Part shown: piece by piece, positions 1 to 12,409 of the stretch
How the letters are laid out: every line of letters begins with the position of its first letter
Position numbering within the stretch: position 1 is the stretch's first letter
Source of the DNA: Zeus faber
Taxonomy: Eukaryota; Chordata; Actinopteri; Zeiformes; Zeidae
Direction of reading: 5' to 3'
Assembly (NCBI GenBank): GCA_960531495.1
Contig: OY482864.1
Span: 10,119,396 to 10,183,395, forward strand
DNA: 64,000 bases
Notes under the pieces: model-generated
The model's input: only the letters and a program-made list of their open reading frames with translations
Told to the model about the DNA's origin: nothing
The model's database searches: none
Position numbers and translations under genes: made by a program

Positions 1-1034
1 CGTGAACTTTTCGTCAACATCAGCAGGAATGCTGCGGAGACAGATATATGAGCCGGTGTATAACTTCTAATAAACAGGTATTCCTCAGTGACATATAAGG
101 TTTATTCTACTCTAATACCTTTGCATAAAATGGGAGGAAAAAGGGAAAGATCCACCCAGAAACAGAACTCGCATATCTTTTCCAACCATTCTGGACGGTT
201 CAGTCCATAACTTTTCGGGAAAGTTGAACCGCGGCCAGACGGACGAGCGAGCCAAGCCTCTAACCGGCGTGATGTCAGGCAGATAGTCTTTCTGGGGCTC
301 GCTCCACTGACGCTGAGTGATGGGCTAACTTTAAGTACACTGTAAACCGCCGCCATGCCGCTTTCTGGGGATACGGACAAATCGCCTTCCTTTGAGGGAA
401 AGCGAGCAATTCATTCACCTTTAGCACTGTAATTGACAGAGCTCATAGAATCTGTGAGGGAGATAGATTTTGGAAGAGACTGAGGGGGGAGGGAGAGAGA
501 GAGAGAGCCGAGGTGCTTCGCTGCGGCCGGTGTTGGCGCAAATACAATATTGTAGTCTGGAGATAATGGCAGAAACAAACAATTACAATATCATACATTA
601 AGAGCATTTCTTTTTCCATTGCAATATAAATTGAGATTTGCGTAAAAGCACTCATTGAATATACTGTGGGTTAACATGTTTGAAGTAGCAAAAATATTTT
701 GCTCTATATCTGATAGATTCAGTGATTTGGCTTGAGTTCCACATACCTTCAAAACACTTGTATTAAAATAATCTTCTAAGGATGCAAGAAATCCTCTGGC
801 GGGGGGCCGATATCTGCAATGGGGGGCCCCTGGTTTCGAGGCGCTGATCTCGGCATGCACATGCAGTTGACACCTCGTAGTATTGATTTAACACCTATTT
901 GACACCTCTGTCATACAATTGCGTAATGGCAGCCTGCCTCGGAGAACAGGCCCCGGCCCCTTTCAACCTGCTAATCAAAACAGTATTACACTCACTGAGT
1001 CGCACAACTGCACGATATGCAAGCAGTCAATACG
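1..1034. other. Non-coding stretch, no gene recognised
   Basis: Mixed-composition DNA with a short (GA)n run at about 490-507. Open frames here are under 95 codons and have no recognisable domain, so I treat them as chance. A GC-rich patch at 800-845 contains two opposed G/C runs. Nothing else is supportable. Confidence 0.6.
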
Positions 1035-1088
1035 CATGTGCGTGCGCGCACGCACACAGATGCGCGCGCGCACACACACACACACGCG

Positions 1089-1120
<32 letters not shown>

Positions 1121-1149
1121 CGCACGCACACACGCACTCACACACACAC

Positions 1150-1198
<49 letters not shown>
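1035..1198. repeat. Compound (CA)n/(CG)n microsatellite with Z-DNA-prone start
   Basis: About 160 bp of alternating purine-pyrimidine sequence: CG-rich at the left, nearly pure CA at the right, with scattered CG interruptions that suggest an old array. Open frames across it encode only His-Thr or Cys-Val repeats and are artefacts. The left edge (1037-1056) is a perfect 20-bp palindrome of alternating purine and pyrimidine. Confidence 0.97.
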
Positions 1199-1199
<1 letters not shown>

Positions 1200-3699
1200 C
1201 CTGTGGCGCTCCACCAGTAACACTTAAGTTAGATCTTTATCTGTCGCTGTAACAGTAGTTCCCAGGGCTTGGATAATAGTAGTCCAAGCCACGGAGGAAG
1301 AAGTATGAGCGTTTTACATTTTCACAGGCCGCCTACTGCAATCCGAAGATCGTATCTTTTTCAAAGGCCAAAACCGTAAATCTCACACATCCCAGATTGA
1401 CACAGACACCGACCCCGCCTTCTCCTGTCATCGGTGATTATCCGGGAGAAATACAGAGACAGTTTCACTTCACTTCGCCGCCCGTATTTCACCCGTACGG
1501 CCATAAACACGCTCACCGACGATATCTGCTACAGCCTGCCTCGACCCCGGCATTAATCCCGCTGGCTGTAACATCAAGCAGGCGGAGAGTGGGTCGACCT
1601 TTCCCGCGTCGGAGACGGCGTCTCCACATCTGCGCCGTATTAAACCGGCTAACGCACGTGGGACACGGCAACATGAACAAAAAAAAACAAAAGCGGAACC
1701 CGAGCCGCCTCCGACGAGCTCTTTTCCGAATCGCAGGCCGTCGGATCGCACCCGGCTCCCCAGGGTATCCAGCCCGCCGCGTTTCCCACCCCGCCCCCTG
1801 CTCTAAACAACACAAAGGAAAAGCATCATTTACCCTCTCATTCCTGGTAGGCAATTACAGCTCGTGCAATTAGGGGCAGAGGACTCATTGGAGCCTTAGC
1901 CACCGTACAGAACCGCACTCTTTTCTCATGTTCACACTGGTGTGAAGGGGAAAAAACTTGCCAAAGTGAGTTGTTACAGTTTAGTAACGTGTACCATAAT
2001 AAACAAAACTGCGGCCGAGGCGGGAGAATGCCCGAGGGACGCCGAGCGCCGAGGCCTCTGATATCAGTTGCTTTCTCCTCAGGGAGGTGGCAGTGTTGTT
2101 CAGAGTAAGGACCGGAGCCCCGCACGGCTCCAGGCAACTCACAGAACAGCAACAAAACCTCGGAAAACAACTTAGACAAACTGTCAGGAAGAAAAAAGGT
2201 CCAATGCACATTGCTACCAAGAGAGACGGGGATACAATAGACCCACGGAGGAACAGAATAGAGAAAGCGCCGGGAAGCAAGAAAAATTAAATAAATAAAA
2301 TAATGCTGGGGGCGGCGTGTGTGGGAGAGAGAGAGGAGGACAAAGCCCCAACAGCTGCTGTGTGTTAGGGAGAGTTTAAATCAGCGCTGTAGTCCGCCGG
2401 TCCTCCCGCTCCTCTAACCACAGGTAAGACACACACAAACCTCTTTAAGGCTGCACACTGATAACCTTTTAACCCCGTCCTCTACTCTAATCTCTTATTT
2501 ATCAGGCAGTGCAGTGCCCCCCCCCCCACACCCCACACCCCACCCAGCGTGAGAAGGTCTGTCACTGGCCGCCCCCCCCAACGGGAGCAGGTCAACCCTG
2601 GGTTCCAAACAAGTGCTCTAACCCGGTCCGCTCAACTTTTTTTTTTTTTTTAACTTTTAGGAACAAGAAGGACATCAACATCACAGAGCGTGCCCGGGTC
2701 TTCAATCCATCCCGGCGTGATCGGGCAGGTTGCCGGTCTCGGGGCATGCCACCTTTCTGTACGTGTCGACTCTCGCTCTGGAATTCTTCCGGCGCCAAAT
2801 GCCTGCTGTGAATGGCACATGCCCGCTGTAGCCGTCGCCTTTCGGGGGGAGTCGGCACCGATCGTCGCCGCAGCACGTGAGTGACATAATGTGAAGGGCA
2901 CTTCAGGTAGAGAGGGGGAGCGGGCGAGTCTCGCCTCCAGGGGGTTCCAATAGCAAGCTACTGTAGCTCTCCTAAACACGGGTCTGTACCCAAATGCCCC
3001 AAAGTGCAAACTGCGTAAATGCTGAACGACCAACATGCAACAGTGGACCAGTGGCGGTCGCACCAAACAACTGACGTGCCCCGACAGGTGGGTGAACGCA
3101 CACTACGGCGCATCTTTCAAAGTAATCAACATTTGACTTACCTGATCTAAACTTGCTTCGTATCAGTATGGAGCGCTCAGAGCCCAGAAGAGTCATAATG
3201 CACGGCAGAGAAGTACGGTTCCAGAGTTCGGATGGGGGGACCCGACGGCGCACGCTCGACAAGCGGCACTTGCTGTCGCTTCAACCCTTGGAGACGCCCT
3301 TCCGGACCCGGGGACTGAGAGGAGAAGACGGAGCCAACCCCACCTGCCTCATCAACCATCTAAAACTCATGCAAAGCCGAGGGAAAAAAAAAAACAATAA
3401 CTCATTTTCTGCGCGCGTCTCGTTCGGCCGGTGTGCACGAGTGGCTCGCCGCTCTATCTCTCCCTCTTTCCCGAGCAGTTTCTCTTCCTGTCTCCCCGCC
3501 CCGCTCCCTCTGTCTCTTCCCCCAGGGATTGATGTTGTGGAAGCGCGTGAGACGGTGGGCCAACAGAGCCTTTGGTCCCATCTAAGCTGTGAGCTCTGTG
3601 CAGGGCCGGGGAGAGTTTGGAGATATGCCTCCTTCTGGGAGGGGTTCAGCACCGTAGGCTCTGTTAGCTCCGCCCCAACATCCCCCTTCCCCACACACT

Positions 3700-3702
<3 letters not shown>
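1199..3702. other. Non-coding, partly GC-rich stretch with a lone splice-donor-like site
   Basis: GC-rich from about 1400 to 1800, with frames open on both strands, which is expected from base composition. Runs of C (2516-2528) and T (2638-2651) are present. At 2421-2429 a CAG|GTAAGA splice-donor match follows a pyrimidine-rich 50 bp; it could end an untranslated first exon, but a single match of this kind is expected by chance in a window this size. A frame of 196 codons at 3153-3743 runs into a GA repeat and has no domain. Confidence 0.5.

Positions 3703-3735
<33 letters not shown>
3703..3735. repeat. (GA)n microsatellite
   Basis: About 16 uninterrupted GA units. A degenerate GA/GACA-rich tract follows at about 3837-3990 and may be an older, decayed part of the same simple-repeat region. 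Confidence 0.95.
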
Positions 3736-3739
<4 letters not shown>

Positions 3740-5296
3740 CTGATCTGGAGGCTGGACCGGGGTGCGACGGTTGACACCGTGACTCTTCCTCCCCATTGCT
3801 CACATAGGTAAATATATCTGCTATCTGCCCAGTAAGTGAGAGAGCAAGTGTGCGAGAGAGAGACACACGCAGATAGACAAATAGACATACAAATGGACAG
3901 ATAACGAGACAGAGACAGAGAGAGAAAGCTAAAGTGAAGCAGATAGGGGAAGTCGTGCAAAAACAAGCAGCACACAGAGACAGAAAGACACGCTTTAACG
4001 AAACGTTTCCAGACGGGTACTTTCAAAATCATTTTACAACATCTAACAATACATCGGTTGAGTAAGTCAAGCAGTAACCGAGGTGGGTCGGCGTGCAGAG
4101 GAGGGGTCTTATCTTATCGCAGCCCCTACAAGCCCTGTAGTCAACAAGGCATCCCTTCCTCCGGCTCCCACATACCGGCCGGACATTTGTCGGCGTGTAG
4201 CTGAGCGGCTGGGCGACGTGCCTGCTCTCCTCTGGGGCGACATTAGCCAACTGCAGCGCCCGTGCAGCTACCCTGACATGTCCGTCAGCGCTCTACTGCA
4301 CAGGCACATCGACCAAAACATGTTAATGTTTTCCACACAGTTGTTGGAGACACCCCCCTCCACCCCCACCCCACCCCCACCCAGTGTTCTATAGCTTTTA
4401 AATCAGCGATCCCATGTTTGGGTTCGGTTGGAGTTGCTTAATACGAGAAAGGACTTTGCCTCATCTGGGAGAATGGTAATCTACACAAATCACTTTGGTT
4501 TGACTGAAAGTGAAGTTAAAATAATTCAAATCACATGCAACGACATAGATTCCCGTTTGGTCTTATCCAGGCCAGCTGGTTTCACCCGGGGCCCCGGCGT
4601 TAGAATCCTAATATGACTGTTTGGGGCTTTGGCTGCAGCAGGTGTCAAAGTCAGGGGCCAGCAGGCAGCCAAGTGAGACGCCCCCGGTGAATGTTGCTTC
4701 AGGGAGGGGGCTACTGTCCCCGCTGCGCCGTTATCCGAAAGTTTTCGGTGGCTACAGCTGAGAATGTCGGGACGGTGAAACCGAGCATGGGGTCTGTGTG
4801 GCTTCCTGTGCCCCCGACTTTCTGGTGTTACGGTGCACGGCTGTGTCGGTACCAGCCCTGTCCTCTTTAACTCTTTGCCCATTATATTCAGTTAAATATC
4901 AACGCCCTAGATGACTTTTCCGTTTGCTAATCACATTCCATATTCCCATGAAATATCTTGAGACCGCACCGCCGCCCCGATCGCATCTAGATAGCGTAAT
5001 GACTGTACCGCCCTTCAACCACATCTTCGTTATGCGGCTCAGTCAGCGTCTTCAGTTCAAAACTCTTCAGACCCCGAACATGGCTTGGCTTCGGCCCTCA
5101 AAGGGGTCTCCCGCACGACGGGATGATACAGTACGCTCTGTCTCTGAGAGACTGCGCCGTGCGCTCACGCTTACCCCCGGCACCCGACAATCCTGGAACT
5201 CAAATGTTTAGAGAGGGAACTTCTTCAACGGCAAATCTATCAGTCCTCGTGAGATTCTCAGTGAGACGTAGAGACACATATCAAACAGGTATGCAG

Positions 5297-5299
<3 letters not shown>
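3736..5299. other. Non-coding stretch, no gene recognised
   Basis: Contains the degenerate GA/GACA tract at 3837-3990, a CCCACCCC-rich run at about 4350-4383 and a 12-bp GC palindrome near 4589. No frame longer than about 120 codons and no domain-like translation on either strand. Confidence 0.55.

Positions 5300-5353
<54 letters not shown>
5300..5353. repeat. (CA)n microsatellite
   Basis: Opens with a short (GC)n run and continues as about 22 CA units without interruption. A (GT)n tract lies 260 bp downstream in the opposite sense. Confidence 0.96.
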
Positions 5354-5355
<2 letters not shown>

Positions 5356-5607
5356 GTCCTCAGCATTCTAATGAGCAGGTGAAAGTGCTTAAAGGGGGGG
5401 TTTGTCAAAGGGTTTTTGACAGTGTACACACAGCATCTCAGAGAGATTCCTGGAGAGGTCACCCAGTCCCGGCTTAATCCTCCCCTTTCATTGGGCCCTA
5501 TGTCAACGAACGTGACAAGTCTCATCTGAACTGTCTGGAGCCTTGAAGGCGTGCGCCTGTGTGTCCTTTCCAGTGTGTGAGCGTGATTAATTAGCCTGTG
5601 TGTGCTT

Positions 5608-5612
<5 letters not shown>

Positions 5613-5644
<32 letters not shown>
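5613..5644. repeat. (GT)n microsatellite
   Basis: About 16 GT units. With the (CA)n tract at 5300-5353 it forms an inverted pair about 260 bp apart, so folding into a CA/GT hairpin is possible in single-stranded DNA. Confidence 0.95.
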
Positions 5645-5648
<4 letters not shown>

Positions 5649-7292
5649 AAAGGGAGAAGCAGACTTAAAAGGGAGGAGAATTTCGGACAAAGGGAGGCAG
5701 AGAGAGAAGGGCACAGTGTACAGACAATGTTATTTTACGCCGTTTAAAATGCCTTTTGGCAACCAGGCAAAATTCATAACGTCTGGATCCTGTGTCACGT
5801 ATCACAGAGCGCGAGCGTCAGCCCCCCTCCTGTCTTGCTCTATAGTTCTCTTTCCCATATACGCTTTTTTTACACCATCACTCATACGCATTGCATACAA
5901 CAGCAGCGCACGTTAAAGATACGCACATGGTGTCCGACAGTTAACCACCCGAGAGCGATTATGTGTTTATTGGCCGACCGTACAGACATCTCACTCAAAA
6001 ATGACTACTGTTATTGTTTGTGAGATTTCTTGTGTTTTTCAGACGCAGCAGATGTGAACAAAAGATTGAAAAAAAACAATAAAAAAATGGGCGTGAAAGA
6101 AATTAAGGATTTCGCTCGAAGTCGTTTCGAGATTCTTGGAAGGCATTTCGGGCATACTGTACGCTTCACACTAAACTTTGAGATGACAGCATAGTCCCCT
6201 ACCGTACCGGAGCCCTCTGAAAATGATGAATTTTTGGAATGTGGCTCCTGCGTTTACATGACAGCAGATTCAAATTCAACAAAGAATAAATAAAGCGATA
6301 GGAACTGATGGGCTGAGCATTGTGAAGTGACCTATGACAATAAGTGACACTCCCAAGCAGATGTATGAAACCTTCCAATCCTCCTGACTGGTTCAGCCCT
6401 TCAATTAAAGCTCAATGACAGACCGACGCGACCCTAGCCATCGCCCCGGCAACCGTTTCCACATGCGTCGTCATCATCGGGGACGGAGGCAGACTGGTCC
6501 GTAGATGGGGAAATGGGGGGGGGGGCATCGATAAGGACTAACAAGACACTGTGGCATGTTAAAGACACTAATACGGTGAATGGAACTGTACAAATGGGTT
6601 TGAGAAGAGGTTGTGGCCCTTCGCATCGGTTGGGGTTTAAATGCGGCCCCGTCGGCCTCTGAAGTTGAGTCGCCTGGATTTCCAAGTTTGAAATATCTCC
6701 GCGGCCACATGCCGTCTGCGGGATCCAATTGACCCCCGCGGACATGTGTGTGGGAGGGAGTGTCACGGAGGGGAAACGAGTGTGGTATGCGCCGTCTTAT
6801 CCAACATGAATGTAACATGTGCTTGACACCGCAGAAACAATGTTTGGACACTGGGTCCCACTGCCATGTCCCGGCTATTGATCTTACCCCCTCTCCCCCA
6901 CCACCCCCACCTTCCATCCTCACCACAAGGCCAACCCCCGCCATCCCTTCACCCAATTTACTTTAGATGTCCTTTGACATCTCACGCTGAATTTCCAGGA
7001 AGGCCTGCGTGATACCGCGTGTCTCGGTACTGTACGGCCGTGATATCGGGGCATTATGAAGACGTTATCGTGACGTGACGTTCAGCAGTCCACATCACAG
7101 CACCCCGCACCCTTATAAAGTTTAGGTTAGAAAAATACCGGCGTTCTCCTTTAATGATAATAAGACAACCCAATATATTTCAGGATATGAAGTCTGAAAT
7201 ATTGGAAGTTTTATGAGCTTTACATACATGCAGCTTGATATATAGTACAACTGAGCATGTGACAGATAAACTTTTGAACTCATATATAATAA
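5645..7292. other. Non-coding stretch; AT-rich with candidate conserved-element character
   Basis: AT-rich from about 6040 to 6420, including a well-mixed stretch at 6290-6420 with no simple repeat that reads like a conserved non-coding element. A GC-rich part follows at about 6440-6960 with a run of G at 6518-6527. No domain-like translation. Confidence 0.45.
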
Positions 7293-7332
7293 TGTGTGTG
7301 TGCGTGCGCGCGTGTGCCTGTGTGCGCGTGCG
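7293..7332. repeat. (GT)n/(GC)n alternating tract
   Basis: Short GT/GC alternating tract followed by two copies of a GGGCGG/CAGCTG-type word at 7335-7360. Minor feature. Confidence 0.8.
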
Positions 7333-10300
7333 GGCAGCTGGGCGGCCAGCTGGGCGGGTGGGAGGTGTCAGGCATGGAGGGAGGGGGGTAAAGAGTTTGT
7401 TTGACAACAAGAGATGATTTTGTCAAGTCAGGAGTGGACAGGATATGGGTGGGAGGTCCGGAGCGCTGTGTGTCTTAATGTGTGTGTCAAGTCCACATAC
7501 GAGTGCGTCTTCGAGGCGCGGCGGCTTCCGTGCCCCCCCCCCCCCCCCCCCCCCCGACCCCCCCCCCCACACAGCAGGAGCCCGAGCAGCTCGTTTCGCT
7601 CAGTCCAAGTGACATTGCGGTCCTGATAAACATTGCTGGGCCGCTGATCAATATCATACTTGAAAAATGTTCCATTGTGATACGTTATTTTGTGTGATGG
7701 TAATGATGATACGAAGATATGAGTTAAAAAGGTGTGAAACGTTGTGAAATATAAGGACGAGGTGTGGGATATTCTCAGGAGCTTTATCTGAGTTTAGCGG
7801 TCGGGTTTGATATCATATTTTAAAACTACGTGTAGTTTCACGTTACCACAGTTGCATTCTTTCAAATGGGTTTTTAAAAATATACGCACGCATGATGATG
7901 CGGGTCTTCTACATTGCCGAGCCCCACAGCCTGAATAAACCAAACCTGACCAGAACCACAGCAGAAGAGATCAACGAGAGCCTTCATATGACCCAAAATC
8001 CCTATTACGAATTCAACCCCTTACATGCAAAACAGAAACTCATTATTCATATTAAACGTTATTCAAACAATTTTTGGCATCTTTTTTTTTTTTTTGCGTC
8101 ATATCGTTCCGCCGTTCTGATAATAGGAGGAAGGAGGAATGCTCGAAGTGGGATTCATCAGCAGACTCATGAATAATTCTATCCCTCACCAGGACCAATC
8201 AGCCTTATCAGGAAAATGTTTTCGGTTTCTCACGACACGGAATAAAAAAATAAATAAAAGAAATCATAGAATGTCGGAGGAAAAAAATCAAAAAAAAAAA
8301 AAAAACACGAGTGAAAGAGTTATAAAAAAAAAAAAAAGTACAACCAGGGAAGGCTAACGCAGAACTCGAGTGGAAGTGAAAGTGTGCCAGAAATATGGCA
8401 GCAGAGGGGGATTGGGGGTGAGAAAGTGAGAAGGAGACGTGGACGGAGCCAGGTCCGACATCCCCCCCCCCCCCCTGCCTCTGGGCTGCGGTTTATAATA
8501 GAGAAGTTCCAGGGGAACCAAACCAAGCTAAACCAGAAGTGACAGAGAGACGAGGCCGAGGCCAACAGGCTCTCCGTGTGTCTCTCCTTACCCCCCTCCT
8601 TTCTTTCTCCCTCTCCGTCTCCATCGTGAAAAAGCCCGGTACAGCTAGACGCCGAGACCTCTCGTTCCTGGCTCGGTCGCCTCTACCTTGCGAGTTCACA
8701 TCTCATTTGGCCTCGGCAGCGGCCGCCGAGCCCAGCGGAGCACTTCTTGTCGCGGACGGGGGCGTGGGGGGTTTGAATTCCCCCCTTCAGCCGGTTCAAG
8801 TTCAACCAGCCACAGTGGAATCTCAAAAGGCAACACGGGCGTGGCTCGGTCCCAGGTTGCCTTCGCAAGGAATCAAAGGCCGACGCTTGGGGAGCCATGG
8901 TTTTGCGTCTTTTTCGGTTGTTTGGACTTTATGCAAATTGGCCTTGCCTCCACCGCAGTCTGCGGAGGCTGGCCGGCGTCCACGGAGGAGGGCAAGTCGA
9001 CGAGCGGCGGCGGGGGCCGGGGTCGGGGGGCTCGGGTGGGGGTGGGGGTGAGGGTGGGGTGGCAGGGGCGTGGGTGGGGTGGGGTGGGGTGAGGGAAACA
9101 TGCCCGGGAGGCTTCAGCGCGAAGGCGGCCAAGAGAAGGAGCCCGCATCACCAAAGCTTAACTCTAACTCCTGGTTATTATCGAAGACTAGAGGCCCGGC
9201 TTTGCGCGCTATTTCCAAAACCTCGCTATCCGAAATTTAATAACTCAGAGTGGACTTTATTGTTGTTAACGCGTGTGTCCGTGACTAACAGGAGCTAGAT
9301 GAAAGGCACCTCGAGAGCAATAATCATTTATGGCGAGCAAATGTCTTTCATCTCGCCTGACTGACTTTTAAAGAGCAAAAAACGTCGGGGTTTTTTTTGG
9401 TGGGAAATTGACAATGTTAAAACATAAAATATCGAAATATTAACTGGACTCGCTGTTGGGTTTATCCATAGGTCTATCTGAAGCCATTCCAGGAGAAACA
9501 GAATGGCTGAAGCTATGGCATGCTGCTCCGGGGTTTCGGGGGAGTTTTTACAAGACGGCCGGCCGCGTCAACCTGCAGCACAACCGCCTCCTCACCGAGA
9601 GGAACTTTTTTCTCAAGCGGGAGCAAACCAGACCGGGATCTCAATTGAATGAAGGAGGAATGAAATTTGCGGAAGGTTGAGTATTAAAATAGCGATTAAG
9701 GATTTTTATCTGGTAGCGAATAAAAGCCATGACGCCTATGGCATCGATGGGTCATTAAAACTCTCAGAAGGCGGCCGTGTCACGTTCACCACGAGGGGAA
9801 AATCCCAAACGGGGAGAGTTCGGACAACGGGACAAGCGGGGTTCCGTGGGTCCGTGGCCCGGCACCCGGTCACAGCAGCGCCGTGCAGAATGCAGAGGGG
9901 GTGGAAAGGATGGATATTCACGAGGGCAAATATTTGACTTTCTGCTTTTCGCGAGCCGCTCCAACACTTCCAAAACGGCCTGGCTGAAATGACCTGTCAG
10001 CCAGAAAACATTCCTGCTCTCATTGAGGAGGAACCGGAGCCATGTTTTTGTTGGTATGACCTAACACCCCCACCGCCGCCCCGTCCCATCCACCACTCCT
10101 CGCCCTGCGCTGCTGTGACAATGTCTATTTGACAGACGCAAAAAAAAAAAAAAAAAAGAAAAGACGTTCCAGACGCTGATCGGCGGTCAGATCCGCATCA
10201 CCGTGGCGCAAGCTTTAGCGTTTCGGGGCGGTTTGCACATAATGGATGATGGACAATGAGCAGATGCAGCGCTGCCAGGGCACAGCGCCGGTATCTGCCT

Positions 10301-10360
10301 GCAGCGGACTCCACTTGACCCCTCAGGACAAGTACTTATTTATAGCACTCAGACTGTGCG
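7333..10360. other. Non-coding stretch with homopolymers and a G-rich block
   Basis: Holds poly-C at 7533-7555 and 7558-7568, poly-T at about 8081-8096, poly-A at about 8290-8336, another poly-C at about 8462-8475 and poly-A at 10140-10157. From 8540 to 9150 the DNA is GC-rich with overlapping frames up to 170 codons on both strands and no recognisable domain. The region 9170-9970 is non-repetitive and reads like candidate conserved non-coding DNA; no splice-bounded exon is convincing. Confidence 0.5.
9011..9096 (+). other. G-rich block with G-quadruplex potential
   Basis: The plus strand carries more than ten runs of three or more G separated by one to four bases, many as GGGGT. This satisfies the usual four-G-run rule for an intramolecular quadruplex several times over. 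It sits within a GC-rich segment, which is a setting typical of regulatory or promoter-proximal DNA, but no gene is identified beside it. Confidence 0.75.
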
Positions 10361-10362
10361 GT

Positions 10363-10403
<41 letters not shown>

Positions 10404-10426
10404 TGTGCGCGTGCGTGTGCGTGCGT
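10361..10426. repeat. (GT)n microsatellite with GC-interrupted tail
   Basis: About 20 GT units, then GTGC-type interruptions. Frames across it are repeat artefacts. Confidence 0.95.
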
Positions 10427-11790
10427 GAACGCCAATGTCTGTGAATGAAACCGTGCACGCGGCTGTTTATGTGTTTATCTGTGTGTCACATAGCGTGCTT
10501 GCATGCGCGTGCTTTGCATGTGGAAGGAGGACAGGAGCAGGGGTGGTATTATTGGCGCTGCAAAACATTCACCAGCAGTGACATTTTTCTGCCAGTCTGC
10601 ATTCAAGCCAAACACGGCGTGCCACGTGCTATCTGAGCGCCGGCAGGACGCTGAGCCGAGCTCTGACGTATCCCGTTTGTCAGTGAGAGACTGCGTCTGC
10701 GTCGTCACGCCTGGCAATTGATTCGGTACATTTCTCCGTTTTATTATTTTTTCTGCGATAGGTAATACGGCCAGACAAGACTTTTTTTTTTTTTTTTTTT
10801 CGCTTTCTGGTCCTGAATGGAGAAGCTGAAAAAACAAAGGGGCACCAAGAGCTACACGGCCATGCTTGCTTTTAACACCCCGGGGACACTCAGCGGGTTC
10901 TGATCAAATGTTGTTCCAGGGTTCTGAAAGCCATTTTGTGTGTATTTGTACAGGCACGTGTCTATGTGAGTGTGCACATGTCCCTGATTCTACCCTTAAT
11001 TAATTCTTTATACGTGCATATACCGATTGCCCCCATGCCTAATGCCGCGTCTTTAAACGTCTCAACCCCATGACCGTGCTGCTCTGAAGGCCAAGTGGTT
11101 TTTGGAACTGACGCCTACCTGCCTGGATGGAAGGTTATTGGATAAACAAATACAAAAGCTGTGGCTTTAGCTAATAGGGCTAGGAGCTGAAAATTAGGAA
11201 CTGTGTTGCCATTATCTTCATTGATCATGTCCAATTTCACGCCCGGGCCTCTGAATGGGTTGGAATACGGGGAGGGCCAGAATTGGGAAATCATTTTGGA
11301 GGTGAGTGTAACCGTGCAAAGGTGGAAAACGGTGCAAAGATTAAGATGGCTTAATTAAAGCGGCGTGGTGTGAGTCCCAACTCCTGAAGTGGGATACCCC
11401 CACCAAAATATATATTACATTTTTCAAATGGAGCTTTCTGTGTACTCAGCAATGTCAATTTGAGATTTTAGTGGATGGAGAGATGCCCTTTCCCCATGTA
11501 AGTAGGCATTCAAAATGATGGTTCACTGTCTTATTCTTTCTTACTATTTGTCTTTATTTTTTGAGAATATTTCAATCAACTGGTACAATGTAGATTATCT
11601 TTTATTTATAATGACGTTATCTTGTCTGATGTTGTATATGTTACTACAAGTGTCACGCCTCTTGCCGGACTTATTTCTGTACTAATTGGCGCGTTCTTAT
11701 CAAACGCAGTGCGGTTTAAAGGGCATTAAAACACTCCAGTGCCATGGAATGCACTGTCTAATACAGTGACGGGTCAACAAACCCTAGTGT

Positions 11791-11816
11791 CAGACAGACA
11801 CACACACTCACACACT

Positions 11817-11850
<34 letters not shown>

Positions 11851-11860
11851 GCACACTCAC
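11791..11860. repeat. Interrupted (CA)n microsatellite
   Basis: CA units interrupted by CT, TA and GC steps, about 70 bp in all; more CA/GACA-like words continue to about 11900. Confidence 0.93.
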
Positions 11861-12338
11861 AGTCACAGAGACAAAAACACAGCAGACACACTGACACGGA
11901 CGTACACAAACCAGTCAGAAGTGACTCAGAGCGCCAGACTTCAGGGGTGAGATAGATAGTGTGTCACAGCGACCAGAGGTGTCACTTTCTGGTTTCAAAC
12001 CACCCACCCCCACCCCCTTCCTCTGTCTACAAGGGGTGAAGTCATCGGCTGCCTGTCCGCTGAGCGGTGGCCCAGCGCCATGATCGCAGGCTGAACAGCT
12101 CACAGGCTCCACATGAGTCTAAGCGGGGGAGACGGGGGGGAGAGAGAGACTGCGGAGTAAATGGGAGAGAGGCGAGCTGGAGACACGGCTACTACACCGT
12201 GCCGGAGAGCTCACAGACGTATGATGCCGTGCCCTTAAACCTTGGTGCGCGCCAGAGTGATCTTTGCTATCAGAGACGTCAGACGTCAGAAAGACAAGGC
12301 TTCGGCGTGAGATTTAATAAGAAAATTACGGTTTGTGG

Positions 12339-12409
12339 ATATGGAACCCAAAACCCATAAAAACCCATTGCATATTGACAATCTGTTTGGTTTTTATGTG
12401 GTTCCATAT
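12339..12409. repeat. Two-stem imperfect inverted repeat
   Basis: Outer arms 12339-12348 and 12400-12409 (ATATGGAACC / GGTTCCATAT) and inner arms 12355-12364 and 12389-12398 (CATAAAAACC / GGTTTTTATG) pair perfectly, separated by an asymmetric bulge and closed by a 24-nt loop. It may be a solo palindromic transposon relic or simply a hairpin; no target-site duplication was identified. Confidence 0.8.

Noticed and set aside
899..1252. Frames of 60-117 codons rich in His-Thr or Cys-Val
   Set aside because: Direct translation of the (CA)n/(GT)n repeat on both strands; the same artefact recurs at every CA/GT tract in the window.
3153..3743. 196-codon plus-strand frame
   Set aside because: GC-rich low-complexity translation ending in Arg-Glu repeats from (GA)n; no domain, and an overlapping open frame on the other strand.
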